A stretch of DNA of 52,199 nucleotides from a virus. A program made the translations under genes and the position numbers. The stretch covers positions 1-52,199 of IMG/VR virus record IMGVR_UViG_3300046791_000495, one strand, 5' to 3'. Shown here in pieces: positions 7,656 through 16,135 of this stretch. Position 1 is the stretch's first letter. The number at the start of each line of letters is the position of its first letter. Below the pieces are notes generated by a model. It saw only the letters and a program-made list of their open reading frames with translations, had not been told where the DNA came from and searched no databases.

Positions 7656-8741
7656 CTAGCCGATCCGCTCGATGGCGACGATCCCGTTCCCGCCGCGTCC
7701 GGAGGTCGCCGTGTTCGCCGCGTTGCAGGCCGCACCGCCGCCGCCGCCGCCGAGGATCACGCCGCCAGCGACGCAGACGCCCGCCGCGCTCGCTCCGCCC
7801 GCGCCGCCGTAGAACACCTGGAACGTCGCGGCGCCGACCGTCGGTGACGCGCCCGACCCGCCGCCCGACCCCGCGCCCGTGGTCGTGTTGCCCGTCGAGC
7901 CGCCGCCGGTGAGAGCGCGGAACGGGTCGATGATCGAGTCGAAGCCGAAGCCGATCGACGAGGTCGAGTTGATGATGCGTCGATGGCCGTCCGCGCTGGC
8001 GGTGTCGGCGAGCCCGAGCCGGTTGACGCCGCCCGCTCCGTTCGCAGCGGCAGCCGCAGTCGTTCCCGCCGCTCCCGTCCCGCCGCCGCCCGAGCGCGAG
8101 GTCGTGCCGGTGGACGTCCCGCCGTTGCGCCCGCCGATCGCTCCGCCACCCGAGCCACCGACTCCCGTGCAGGTGCAGGCGCCGCCAGCGCCGCCGTCGC
8201 CGTAGGGAGATCCCGGCGCGCCGCCGCCCGACGCCTCGGCGCCGTTGGTCGTGTGGAGCGCCGTCCCACCCGCGCCGCCGGAGAAGTTGATCGCACCGCC
8301 GCGCGCTCCGCCGCCGGTGCCGCCGTTCGAGGTCACGCCGTTCGTCGTCGACGCCTGCCCAGCACCACCGCCCGTGCAGTAGAGAGCGATGCCGCCGCCG
8401 ATGACGTAGGAGTCGCCGCCAGCGTTCCCGGCGAGCGCACCTTGGCCCGACGTGCGCGCGACTGTCGCGCCGCCCGAGCCGACCGACATCTTGATGATCG
8501 TTCCCTTGTAGAGATAGACCTCCGTCTCAGCGAACCCGCCGCCTCCGCCTCCTGTTGCCGCGCCGCCCGTCGTGTTGATCGACGAGGCGCCGCCCGAGCC
8601 GCCGCCCGCGAGACACGACACGCGGTACCAGCCCGAGTCGGGGACCGTCCACGTGTTCCAAACGGTCGAGAACAGCAGAGCTCCCGCCGGAGGCGGGATG
8701 ACGGTCGGCTGGCGACGCGGGAGCCCCGTGAAAATCGGCAT
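7656..8741 (-). CDS. Glycine-rich adhesin-like protein, single module
   Basis: 361 aa. The start ATG at 8741 overlaps the previous stop by ATGA. After a short N-terminal segment (MPIFTGLPRRQPTVIPPP) the protein has one copy of the module seen twice in the next gene: TWTVPDSGWYRVSCLAGGG near the start, a Gly-rich body, FDSIIDPFRALTGGG, and a GNGIVAIERIG end. The N-terminus (PxxTGLPRR) resembles that of the 718-aa protein (MGAFPRRVTP), probably the part that attaches to the virion. Likely a receptor-binding tip or fibre component. Confidence 0.75.
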   Translation of the reverse strand: MPIFTGLPRRQPTVIPPPAGALLFSTVWNTWTVPDSGWYRVSCLAGGGSGGASSINTTGGAATGGGGGGFAETEVYLYKGTIIKMSVGSGGATVARTSGQGALAGNAGGDSYVIGGGIALYCTGGGAGQASTTNGVTSNGGTGGGARGGAINFSGGAGGTALHTTNGAEASGGGAPGSPYGDGGAGGACTCTGVGGSGGGAIGGRNGGTSTGTTSRSGGGGTGAAGTTAAAAANGAGGVNRLGLADTASADGHRRIINSTSSIGFGFDSIIDPFRALTGGGSTGNTTTGAGSGGGSGASPTVGAATFQVFYGGAGGASAAGVCVAGGVILGGGGGGAACNAANTATSGRGGNGIVAIERIG

Positions 8742-9139
8742 CAGCTGAAGCCGCCGCCGAGCGCGTGGACGTTCGTGTTCTGGGCGATCGTCGTCGAGGC
8801 GTACAGCTGGTGGGTCGACGTCAGGTTGAGGTGAGCGACGTTGACCAGCGCCGAGGCGGCCGGAGTCGTCGTGTCCGGCGTGATCGCCGGGATCGGGACC
8901 TCCAGAATGATCGAGCTCGTCGTCCCGTCGTAGAGCCAGATGAAGACGACGGCGAGCGCCGAGGTCGCGACCAGCTGGACTTGGATCCACTCGATCTTCC
9001 CGCCGTCGGTGATGGTGTTGGTGATCTTCGTGATGCCGCCGACGCCCGTGATGTTCGTCCGGGCCGTGAGCGTCGCGATCGTGTACGCGCTCCCAAGCAC
9101 GACGCTCTTGGCGAAGACCGGCTTGTTGTTGACAGCCAT
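8741..9139 (-). CDS. Small beta-rich virion protein
   Basis: 132 aa, rich in Thr, Ala, Val and Ile with alternating beta-type patterns (IEWIQVQLVATSALAVVFIWLYDG) and no cysteine, typical of small structural proteins beside tail fibres. It overlaps its neighbours by ATGA or single bases on both sides. No specific family function is claimed. Confidence 0.65.
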   Translation of the reverse strand: MAVNNKPVFAKSVVLGSAYTIATLTARTNITGVGGITKITNTITDGGKIEWIQVQLVATSALAVVFIWLYDGTTSSIILEVPIPAITPDTTTPAASALVNVAHLNLTSTHQLYASTTIAQNTNVHALGGGFS

Positions 9140-9507
9140 CAGAGAGCTCCTGTTGGGTAGGTTGCGCTCGTCTGGAGCGCGAGGATCCAGTCCTCGAAGT
9201 CATTCATGTCGTCGGAGATCAGGCCGACCGCGACCGTCTTCGTCCCGGCCGAGAAAGTCACCGCAGCGTCCGCGTTGCTCGACTCCGAGACGAGCTCGCG
9301 CACGAGCGTCGTCGACCCGGAGAGATAGCCGCAGCCGGACTCCCACTCCGTCCCGCCTTGCAGGAGGATGAAGTAGCGGAAGCGGTCGTTGACGGCGAAC
9401 CGCGAGGCGATCGTCTGACACTGCGTTGAGGCGCCGGCGAGCGTGAAGTCGCCGGCGCCCGTCGTGGTCGACGTCTCCTGGACGCGGTCGTAGAACCTGC
9501 GGGCCAT
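9139..9507 (-). CDS. Small virion protein of the fibre cluster
   Basis: 122 aa. The start MARRFYDRVQETSTTTGAGDFTL has the form common in phage structural proteins (DRVxETTTTTGTG). The rest is beta-rich (FRYFILLQGG, LVRELVSESSN, TKTVAVGLIS). It overlaps the start of 8741-9139 by one base and is 3 bp downstream of 9511-9813. Probably a head or tail surface component; exact role unknown. Confidence 0.65.
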   Translation of the reverse strand: MARRFYDRVQETSTTTGAGDFTLAGASTQCQTIASRFAVNDRFRYFILLQGGTEWESGCGYLSGSTTLVRELVSESSNADAAVTFSAGTKTVAVGLISDDMNDFEDWILALQTSATYPTGAL

Positions 9508-9510
9508 CGA

Positions 9511-9813
9511 TCAGCCCTCGAGCGGCTGCGCTTCCACGCCGATGCCGCCGACCTCGTCGACTCCGCCGACCTTCACCGGGTCGGCGACAAGCGGCTCGGC
9601 TGCGGCGAGCGCGGCCGTCTCGACCGCATCCTCGACGAACGGAGCGTCGACGTAGCCGATCCCCTTCTGGGAGTTGATGGCGTCGACGAGCCAGGCCGCG
9701 AGCGTCGGAGAGCCTGCGACGGCGATGACGTGGTTGTCGCCGTCGATCACGGTCGTCAGGTCCTTGGCGACGCGGATCGGGACGGAGACGCGGATGGTGC
9801 TGACGATCTTCAT
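9511..9813 (-). CDS. Hypothetical 100-aa protein
   Basis: The start at 9813 is supported by AGGAG 6-7 bp upstream. It opens with a beta hairpin (MKIVSTIRVSVPIRVA), followed by an Ala-rich helix and an acidic C-terminus. No family is recognised. It lies in the fibre cluster between two virion-type genes and is probably expressed with them. Confidence 0.6.
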   Translation of the reverse strand: MKIVSTIRVSVPIRVAKDLTTVIDGDNHVIAVAGSPTLAAWLVDAINSQKGIGYVDAPFVEDAVETAALAAAEPLVADPVKVGGVDEVGGIGVEAQPLEG

Positions 9814-9824
9814 GGACTCTCTCC

Positions 9825-10652
9825 TCAGTCGAGTGTGCCGTTGATGGCGAGGGCGGCGAAGCTGCCGGACCCACCGTTCAGGATGGTGCGAGGCGACAGC
9901 ATCGCCGCGCCGCCGCGGACCACGCCGGCGGTCGCCGCCGACATCACGGCGAAGTAATCGAAGCTGGCCCCGCCGTTCCAGTCCGCGCTGGCCGGACCGA
10001 ACGCGGCCGGCGAACTGTTCTGGATCAGGCCACCCGATGCCGCGCCCATGATGTCGTCGAGCGCGACGCGCGCGTAGCCGTTGGTGCCAGCCGTGGTGAC
10101 CTCGGTGCCGGCGCCCAGCGGGTCGCCCGAGTAGAGCGCCACCCAGACGTCGACCGCCGCGCCCATCGTGGTGCGCCCGAACATGTGGTCCAGCAGGGCG
10201 TTGAGGATCGTGGTCGTCCACTTGGTCCCGGCCGTGAAGGTGAAGACCAGGGGATCGGACGCGAGCTGACGGTACGAGTCCGTGGTGGCGATCACCGCGG
10301 CGTTCGATCGCGCGTAGGCGATCAGGTTGCCGCCGGTCGAGGCATCGTAGACACCGATGCCCCAGACGTTCGTCCACGGTCCGCCGGTCGACGGGCCCCA
10401 GGCGACGTCGGTGATCTGCGTGATCGATCGCGCGGTCGCGGCGCTAAAGATCGAGCCGCCACCGGTGCCGCACGCCTGTCGCGCGTAGCCGTTGGTCCCG
10501 GCGGTCGTCACCTCGGTCCCGCCGGCGTCGGTGGGCGTCGCGATCAGCAGCCCGAGGTAGACGGTCGGGAAGGTCCACGACACCTTGCGCCACAGATGGT
10601 CGAGCGCCTTCTGCTCTGCGTAGTCGGTGATGACTCCAGTGATGGTGGGCAT
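9825..10652 (-). CDS. Tail-fibre-like protein with an internal duplication
   Basis: 275 aa made of two related halves (about residues 15-140 and 150-275). Both start with a LLDH/ALDH helix and contain the identical 14-residue segment GTEVTTAGTNGYAR at 45-58 and 182-195. The rest is Gly/Ala/Thr-rich beta sequence typical of phage tail-fibre or decoration proteins. It is preceded by AAAGGAG just upstream of its ATG, 12 bp after the coiled-coil gene. Likely a virion surface protein; no enzymatic motif is seen. Confidence 0.7.
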   Translation of the reverse strand: MPTITGVITDYAEQKALDHLWRKVSWTFPTVYLGLLIATPTDAGGTEVTTAGTNGYARQACGTGGGSIFSAATARSITQITDVAWGPSTGGPWTNVWGIGVYDASTGGNLIAYARSNAAVIATTDSYRQLASDPLVFTFTAGTKWTTTILNALLDHMFGRTTMGAAVDVWVALYSGDPLGAGTEVTTAGTNGYARVALDDIMGAASGGLIQNSSPAAFGPASADWNGGASFDYFAVMSAATAGVVRGGAAMLSPRTILNGGSGSFAALAINGTLD

Positions 10653-10664
10653 GTCGGTTCTCCT

Positions 10665-11066
10665 TTAGGCGCCGGCTGCCCGCGCGCCACTGTTGTTCCT
10701 GACTTCGTTCGTGAGCGAGTTCAGGCGAGAGGTCAGCACCTCGATGCTCTTCATGCACTCGAGCTTCTCGGCGTGGATCTTCTGTTCGAGCTCCTCGATG
10801 CGCTTCTGCTGTTCGTCGACCCTCTGTTGGAGCTTGATCCGCTCGTCGCGCTGCTCCTCGTAGAGCGCCCGCCACTCGCCGATGACCTTGACCGACGTGT
10901 CGGTCTCGACGCTCTTCGTGTCCACCTTGCCGCGGCGGAGGTCGACCGCCGACTTGATCGCGATCGAGAGCCCCGCCGTGAGCATGACGAGCACGGCGTT
11001 GCCGAGGCTCAGGAGCTTCGCGAAGAAGTCGCCCACTGGCGGGTCAGTCGTCGGATCGATCAGCAC
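10665..11066 (-). CDS. Membrane-anchored coiled-coil protein
   Basis: 133 aa from a GTG at 11066, one base after the upstream stop; the alternative ATG at 11099 would overlap that gene by 32 bp. One membrane segment (about residues 15-38) is followed by a long Glu/Arg/Gln coiled coil (about 65-125). This is the layout of an inner-membrane spanin (Rz-like), but it lies among fibre genes 7 kb from the endolysin. Either a second lysis component or a membrane-active protein of unknown role. Confidence 0.55.
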   Translation of the reverse strand: MLIDPTTDPPVGDFFAKLLSLGNAVLVMLTAGLSIAIKSAVDLRRGKVDTKSVETDTSVKVIGEWRALYEEQRDERIKLQQRVDEQQKRIEELEQKIHAEKLECMKSIEVLTSRLNSLTNEVRNNSGARAAGA

Positions 11067-11067
11067 G

Positions 11068-11403
11068 TCAGCCCCTTGTCTTTGCGATCTTGTGGTCACG
11101 GATCGTCCTGCGGAGAAGGAAGGAGAGGCTGACCAGGTGCGCCGCTAGGGCGGCGACGAGCCCGACGAGCGCGAGCTGGATTCCAGGGTGCGAGTAGCTG
11201 AATCCGAAGTACAGCACCATTGCGAACAGAACGTCGCCGAGGCACATGGCGGTCCTGTGGCGGCGCGACTCGATCGGGATGCCGCTCTTGATGATCTTCG
11301 TCCCCAGGGCGACGTAATACCCGAGGAGCGAACCGCCGAGCAGGACGACGCCGACGGAGAGGCCGCGGATGATCGCGACGAGCGCGGTGTGCAAGAGGTC
11401 CAT
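11068..11403 (-). CDS. Hypothetical protein with three membrane segments
   Basis: 111 aa with hydrophobic segments at about residues 8-33, 52-70 and 74-97 and a basic tail (RRTIRDHKIAKTRG). Size and topology also suit a holin, but it is placed between two other membrane-protein genes inside the fibre cluster rather than next to the endolysin. It overlaps the upstream 467-aa gene by one base. Function unknown. Confidence 0.6.
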   Translation of the reverse strand: MDLLHTALVAIIRGLSVGVVLLGGSLLGYYVALGTKIIKSGIPIESRRHRTAMCLGDVLFAMVLYFGFSYSHPGIQLALVGLVAALAAHLVSLSFLLRRTIRDHKIAKTRG

Positions 11404-12806
11404 CAGACGATCCCTCCTCGCGGCCCGCTGAGCCCGAGCCGCTCAAGCCAGTTCCGGAAGGTGGCGCGGATGGGGCCGCGGAGGTCCCAGATGGCAGCCA
11501 GAGCGATCAGGAAAGCGACGACGACCACGAAGTAGGCCGCGGCCTCGATCCCGCCGGCCGAGCCGCAACCGCCAGCGCCCGCGAGGCCGCCACCGGCAAC
11601 CTTCGGCAGGATCGGCGACGGCGCGCCCGGTTCGGGGGACGATCCCCCCGGGGGGAAGCCCCCCGGTGTCTGCTCCCCGGGCGCGCCGTCGTCGTCCAGC
11701 GCCGGAAGACCACCTTCCGGCTCCCACTCGAGAACCTGCGGACCGCCGTCGAGCTCCACGAGGTGCATGACGCCCGCGGGGTTCGCCTGGATGTGCAGGA
11801 CGATGCTCTTCGGGTCGAAGGCCCACTTGAACACCTTCGCCGTCAGCGCGCCGAGCTTGTAGTAGGCGTTCACCGTGCCGGCGACAACGTCGAGCTTCGC
11901 CCAGTCGTCGGCGCTCTGCTGGCGCGGCACGAGTCCGTCGGGGAACTGGATCAGCGGCGACCCGGCCGCCTGCCGCAGAACGACCGAGCGCATGTCGTCG
12001 ATGCCGCAGTCTGTCTCCTGAACGGTCAGTACGCCGCCGTTGGCGAAGCGCACCCAGTGGTAGGAATTGGGGCGCCCGCCGCGAACGATCCAGCGCGAGA
12101 CGAGCGGGAAGCCGCCGGCCTTGTACGCCGCGATGATTCGACCGACGTCGTTGCGGATCTCCTTCTCGTAGGCGTCGCAGAAGAGCTTCATGCAGAACGG
12201 GGCCTGGTTGTCGGCCGGCGTCGTCGCGGCCTTGCCGAATCCGGTGCCGAGGTGCGAGATTCCGAGGCCTCGCTTCCAGATGTAGTGGATGTCGCTCTTG
12301 CCGTCGTCGCCCAGCGGGATCTTCGTGCGCTGGTGCGCCCAGCCGAACTTGGTGCGACGCGGGTCCTTCAACTGGTCGCAGCCGCAGGCGGCCATCGCGA
12401 GCCACTGCATGACCTGGCCATCGGCGATCTTCGCGTCGTCGAGGCGGCCCATCTCGCGAAAGGCACGGCGCTGACCGACGAAGGCATAGAAGTGGAACAG
12501 GTCGTGGCGGTCGTCGACGTCGAACTCGCCCTGCTTCCAGTCGTTCGCTGCCGAGAGGACGTAGCGGAACGACGGTAGCGCCCGCTCGAAGCGCGTGATG
12601 GCGCAGAGCATCAGGGCGAGCTGGTACCAGTTCGCGGACGGGCCGACCTCCTTCGGGCTCTTGACCCCGGCGCCCATCGTGGCGCGCGGCTGCCAGTCGA
12701 GCGCGAAGATCGGCTTCTGGCCGAGGATGATCCGGCCGAAGTCGGAGAGCTCGCGGTCTTCCGGACCGACCGCGGCCTTCCCTGCCTTGACCTGTTCGTC
12801 AGCCAT
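11403..12806 (-). CDS. Hypothetical 467-aa protein with a C-terminal membrane anchor
   Basis: Not recognised. Residues 1-370 look like a globular mixed domain. Residues 375-420 are a Pro/Gly-rich linker, and residues about 425-447 are one strong membrane segment followed by a short basic tail. A tail-anchored protein is unusual among fibre genes. The next two genes also encode membrane proteins, so the three may act together in the host envelope or be carried in the virion; this is inference. Confidence 0.55.
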   Translation of the reverse strand: MADEQVKAGKAAVGPEDRELSDFGRIILGQKPIFALDWQPRATMGAGVKSPKEVGPSANWYQLALMLCAITRFERALPSFRYVLSAANDWKQGEFDVDDRHDLFHFYAFVGQRRAFREMGRLDDAKIADGQVMQWLAMAACGCDQLKDPRRTKFGWAHQRTKIPLGDDGKSDIHYIWKRGLGISHLGTGFGKAATTPADNQAPFCMKLFCDAYEKEIRNDVGRIIAAYKAGGFPLVSRWIVRGGRPNSYHWVRFANGGVLTVQETDCGIDDMRSVVLRQAAGSPLIQFPDGLVPRQQSADDWAKLDVVAGTVNAYYKLGALTAKVFKWAFDPKSIVLHIQANPAGVMHLVELDGGPQVLEWEPEGGLPALDDDGAPGEQTPGGFPPGGSSPEPGAPSPILPKVAGGGLAGAGGCGSAGGIEAAAYFVVVVAFLIALAAIWDLRGPIRATFRNWLERLGLSGPRGGIV

Positions 12807-12807
12807 C

Positions 12808-13920
12808 TCAGCCCCCGTTCGCTTCGAGGATCAGTTCGTATGGATACCACTCGCGCGCTGCCGTCCCGACCGTCTTGACGATCGACGCTCCGTAGCCGAA
12901 TGGCTGAACGCCGCTCGGAAGATTCGCTGCTATACGGCAGGCGAACTTCATGCGGTAGGGGTCGGCTGCCGCGTCGAGGTAGTAAAAGTCGGCATGATCG
13001 AGCGCCGAGATGATCGCGAAGTAGCCGAAGAAGCCGCCCGTCACCGCGAGCCCCAAGTCAGCAACTGTCTCGGTTCCTCCCTGCCGACACACGGCCTGCC
13101 AGCGGCCCGAGTTCACGTTGTCGACGTGCCGCATGTAGATCCCGTGCGACGGCTCGCCGCTGACGCTGGACATGAAACCCCAACGCATCACGAAGCGGTT
13201 GGTGCCATCCGAAGGAGTACTGAGGTAGATCGGCCCGGAGAGCATCCAAGCCTCGCCCACGCTGCTGTCCCGAATGAACCCGGCGAGGTCGCCGTTGTGA
13301 ACCCCCGCCGATCCGGAGTTCGTCGTTCCGGTGTTGAGCGTCAGGTAGCGGAAGCGGTAGTAGTCGGGAACGATGACGGCGCTCGATCCGGCGCCGGAGT
13401 TTGCCAGCGTGAATCCGAGCAGGCCCTTCTCCTCCTTCAGGTGCTGAAGGCTGGCGCGATTGTAGAACTCGCAGGTCCATCGCGACAGGTCGCCATCGTA
13501 GACGAGCCCGAAGGAGTCGCCGTCGGCCATCAGCACGCCGGGCATCATGTCGCCGAACACGAAGCGGTTCGCCGCGACCGAGCCGCTGTCCTCCTGCGAG
13601 GCGTACCACGGGTTGCTGAGCCCCTGCGCGACCGTAACGAGGATGCGTCGCCCGTCGACGCCGCCCGCGATGCCGGTCAGCTTGCTGCCGGTGTTCGTGC
13701 AGTCGACGCGCAGCCACGACGCCGTGCCGGGGTCGAGGTCGTTAGTGTCGCCGGACAGGCCGACTTCGAGGCGCGTCGCCGAGCCGCCGAGCGAACCGAC
13801 CTCAACGCACTTCGATTCACCCGTCGAAGCCTGAGTGACGAAGATCCTGTCGGCCGCCTCCGGAACGATCGGCGCTCCGACGTCATAGACGGTCTGCGGG
13901 GCGAGCGGAGATTCCGGCAT
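12808..13920 (-). CDS. Tail-fibre or tail-tip beta-rich protein
   Basis: 370 aa, rich in beta strands, Gly, Ser and aromatics, with no long helices. The N-terminal part (VYDVGAPIVPEAADRIFVTQAST) resembles the attachment domain of fibre proteins. The remainder (CEFYNRASLQHL, GIYMRHVDNVNSGRWQAV) looks like a lectin-type or receptor-binding fold. It is 1 bp downstream of 13922-14755 and 1 bp upstream of 12806. Exact role unknown. Confidence 0.6.
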   Translation of the reverse strand: MPESPLAPQTVYDVGAPIVPEAADRIFVTQASTGESKCVEVGSLGGSATRLEVGLSGDTNDLDPGTASWLRVDCTNTGSKLTGIAGGVDGRRILVTVAQGLSNPWYASQEDSGSVAANRFVFGDMMPGVLMADGDSFGLVYDGDLSRWTCEFYNRASLQHLKEEKGLLGFTLANSGAGSSAVIVPDYYRFRYLTLNTGTTNSGSAGVHNGDLAGFIRDSSVGEAWMLSGPIYLSTPSDGTNRFVMRWGFMSSVSGEPSHGIYMRHVDNVNSGRWQAVCRQGGTETVADLGLAVTGGFFGYFAIISALDHADFYYLDAAADPYRMKFACRIAANLPSGVQPFGYGASIVKTVGTAAREWYPYELILEANGG

Positions 13921-13921
13921 C

Positions 13922-14755
13922 TCAGGTCCTCTCTCGGACTACAAGACTACCTTCCCACGAGTCGAATTCGTGGTGGTTGAAGCCGGTCAGTCGCGCTTTG
14001 CCCCAGATCGTCGAGTACTGGATGAGCCCGGCGTCGGTCACGAGCGGGTTGTAGCAGTAGAGGACGTCCGAGTGGTGGCCGGCGTACTGGAGCTTCTTCA
14101 GCCACATGGCGGTCGCCTTGGCGTCGGTGCTGCCCTCGAGCTTGAGGGTCGCAATCCGCCGCTGGGACCGGGCGTAGTAGAAGTCGATGTCGAGATCCGA
14201 CTGCTCCTCCTCCGAAGCACTCTCGGTCTCGACCTGCAGACCGTAGGCGGCGATGCCGTCGATGAGGGTGTTGAGCGGGACATGGGGGCCGAAGTAGCCG
14301 GCGCCCAGCTCGAGGTCGACGCTGCCGCCGGTCCGGACGATCGTCACCCTCCAGTACTGGTACTCGACGGGCTCGAAGAACGCCTGAAAGTGCGGCCGTC
14401 GCGGGATGTTGATGTCCCACTCGTCGTCCTGCGGAATGAAGTCGGTGTAGGTCTGGTCGAACGGCGGAGAGGTGAACGTGTCCTCGTCGTCGGCCTCGAG
14501 GTGGATGCTCGCGATGTCCTCCCAGCCGGCGATGAACCGCAGGAACACCGCGCCGACCGGCTGGTTGACGACGCCGAGATCGAGCACGAACTGATTCGTC
14601 GTCGTGCCCGTGAGGGCGGCGACGTCGCCGAGGTTGCCGACGGCCAGGTTGCTGATCGGGAAGTCCGAGTCGGTGGCGTCTGCCGAAGCCAAGACCGCCG
14701 ACGGGCGCTGCAGCTGGTTCTCGAAGGCGACGACCGGATGGTAGGTCAGCGTCAT
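13922..14755 (-). CDS. Tail protein with a discoidin/carbohydrate-binding-like domain
   Basis: 277 aa. Residues 20-150 (SNLAVGNLGDVAALTGTTTNQFVLDLG, then RYWRVTIVRTGG-type endings) follow the pattern of F5/8-type galactose-binding jellyrolls common in siphovirus distal-tail proteins. The C-terminus (RIATLKLEGSTDAKATAMWLKKL, SWEGSLVVRERT) is a beta-rich domain typical of tail-tip proteins. It lies between the putative hub proteins and the fibre genes, which fits. Confidence 0.6.
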   Translation of the reverse strand: MTLTYHPVVAFENQLQRPSAVLASADATDSDFPISNLAVGNLGDVAALTGTTTNQFVLDLGVVNQPVGAVFLRFIAGWEDIASIHLEADDEDTFTSPPFDQTYTDFIPQDDEWDINIPRRPHFQAFFEPVEYQYWRVTIVRTGGSVDLELGAGYFGPHVPLNTLIDGIAAYGLQVETESASEEEQSDLDIDFYYARSQRRIATLKLEGSTDAKATAMWLKKLQYAGHHSDVLYCYNPLVTDAGLIQYSTIWGKARLTGFNHHEFDSWEGSLVVRERT

Positions 14756-14758
14756 GGC

Positions 14759-16135
14759 TCAGATCCCCAGTGGCGAGCCGTCGGTCGCCGCGAGATACGT
14801 CCCAGTTGTGCCGCCAGAGAGAACATAGCGCTTCCTGTTCTTCCAGACGATCAGTTCGACCGTCCGGTTCGCGTTGAGCTTCGTCTGCGCGATGCGGTAC
14901 TGGTCGGGATCGGCGAGCCCCCACCGCGGGTACGAGAAGCGGACGACGCGGCCGATTCTGTAGCGCATCGCCTCCGGCGCCAAGCGGATCCGGTAGTAGA
15001 CCGTCGGCGACAGGAAGGATTCGGCGAGCCACGAGTGGACCAGGAGGGCGTCCTTCTCTCGCAGGAACGGCGTCACATAGTCGTCGGCGGTCCGCGCCGA
15101 AGGGTAGACCGAGAGGTAGCGGCTGCACGAGCCGGTGATCTTCGTGTACGGCGTGGTCATCCAGAGGGCGTCGGCCGTGCCCTTGGCGGCGCCGGCGATC
15201 TCGTCCTCCGACATCTCCGTCGGGTTCTTCCTGTAGCAGGTCGAGATCGAGCGCGCCGGCGGGACGATCGGCAGCATCTCCGCCTCAAGGATGCGGTTCG
15301 TCGGGATCTCGTAGTCGACGTAGTCGGACCGCGGCGTCGAGTTCACGCCGACGTCGACCAGCCCGTCGTTGTCGATCCCCCACCAGGCGTAGGCCGAGAC
15401 GAGCGCGTCGAGGATCTCCGCAATCGTCTCGTCGCCCTGGATGTACCAGCCGGCCGCGAACGGTACGGCGGCCTTGAAGAGCGCGAGCCTCGCCGCGTTG
15501 AGCTCCGAGGAGGCGAGCGGCCCGATCGTCGAGCACACGAAGGTGAACCAGTCCGCGACGGTGTCGCCCGCCACGGCGGGCCCGACGCCGTTGAACGTCA
15601 CCCGCGCGCCGTCGGGGATGTCGGTGGTGAACAGTACGGTGTTGCTCGAGCCGAGCGTCACGATGTAGTCGTCGGTGCTGTAGACGTCGCCAGCGGCCTT
15701 CGCGGCCGTGATGGCCCGCATCGGGTGGCCGCCCTTGTCGCGGTGGAGCAGGTACAGCTGGTCCTGCGAGGAGATCCGGATGCCCTCGAAGTTCTCCTGC
15801 GCCCCGAGAACCATCGGCGCCCGCTGGCCCTTGTTGGCCGAGGTCCCTTCGTTGCCGCCGATCCCAAGGAGCGTGACCGACTGGGCCGCGACCTCGAGTC
15901 GGCGCAGAAGGTCGGCCATCGCGATCGACACCTTGGTGCTCTTGTCGTGCCGGATCGCCACGCTCTCGGCGGTGAGGAGTCGCCGCGGGGCGGAGAGGAT
16001 CTTCGCCTTGGTCGCCAAGTTGATGACGTCGACATCGAGCGCCGCCGGCTGGTGATCGAAGATGGCCTCGCCGACCAGCCGATCCAGCCGACCGACGGTC
16101 GTGTTGTTGACTGCGCCGAGATCGGTGGTCGCCAT
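14759..16135 (-). CDS. Tail-tip structural protein, hub-like
   Basis: 458 aa. The ATG at 16135 overlaps the preceding stop (ATGA). Mixed alpha/beta with several strand-rich segments and no signal peptide. The order tape measure, 306-aa, 874-aa, 458-aa, 277-aa is the usual place for distal tail and hub genes in siphoviruses. No motif allows a narrower call. Confidence 0.6.
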   Translation of the reverse strand: MATTDLGAVNNTTVGRLDRLVGEAIFDHQPAALDVDVINLATKAKILSAPRRLLTAESVAIRHDKSTKVSIAMADLLRRLEVAAQSVTLLGIGGNEGTSANKGQRAPMVLGAQENFEGIRISSQDQLYLLHRDKGGHPMRAITAAKAAGDVYSTDDYIVTLGSSNTVLFTTDIPDGARVTFNGVGPAVAGDTVADWFTFVCSTIGPLASSELNAARLALFKAAVPFAAGWYIQGDETIAEILDALVSAYAWWGIDNDGLVDVGVNSTPRSDYVDYEIPTNRILEAEMLPIVPPARSISTCYRKNPTEMSEDEIAGAAKGTADALWMTTPYTKITGSCSRYLSVYPSARTADDYVTPFLREKDALLVHSWLAESFLSPTVYYRIRLAPEAMRYRIGRVVRFSYPRWGLADPDQYRIAQTKLNANRTVELIVWKNRKRYVLSGGTTGTYLAATDGSPLGI

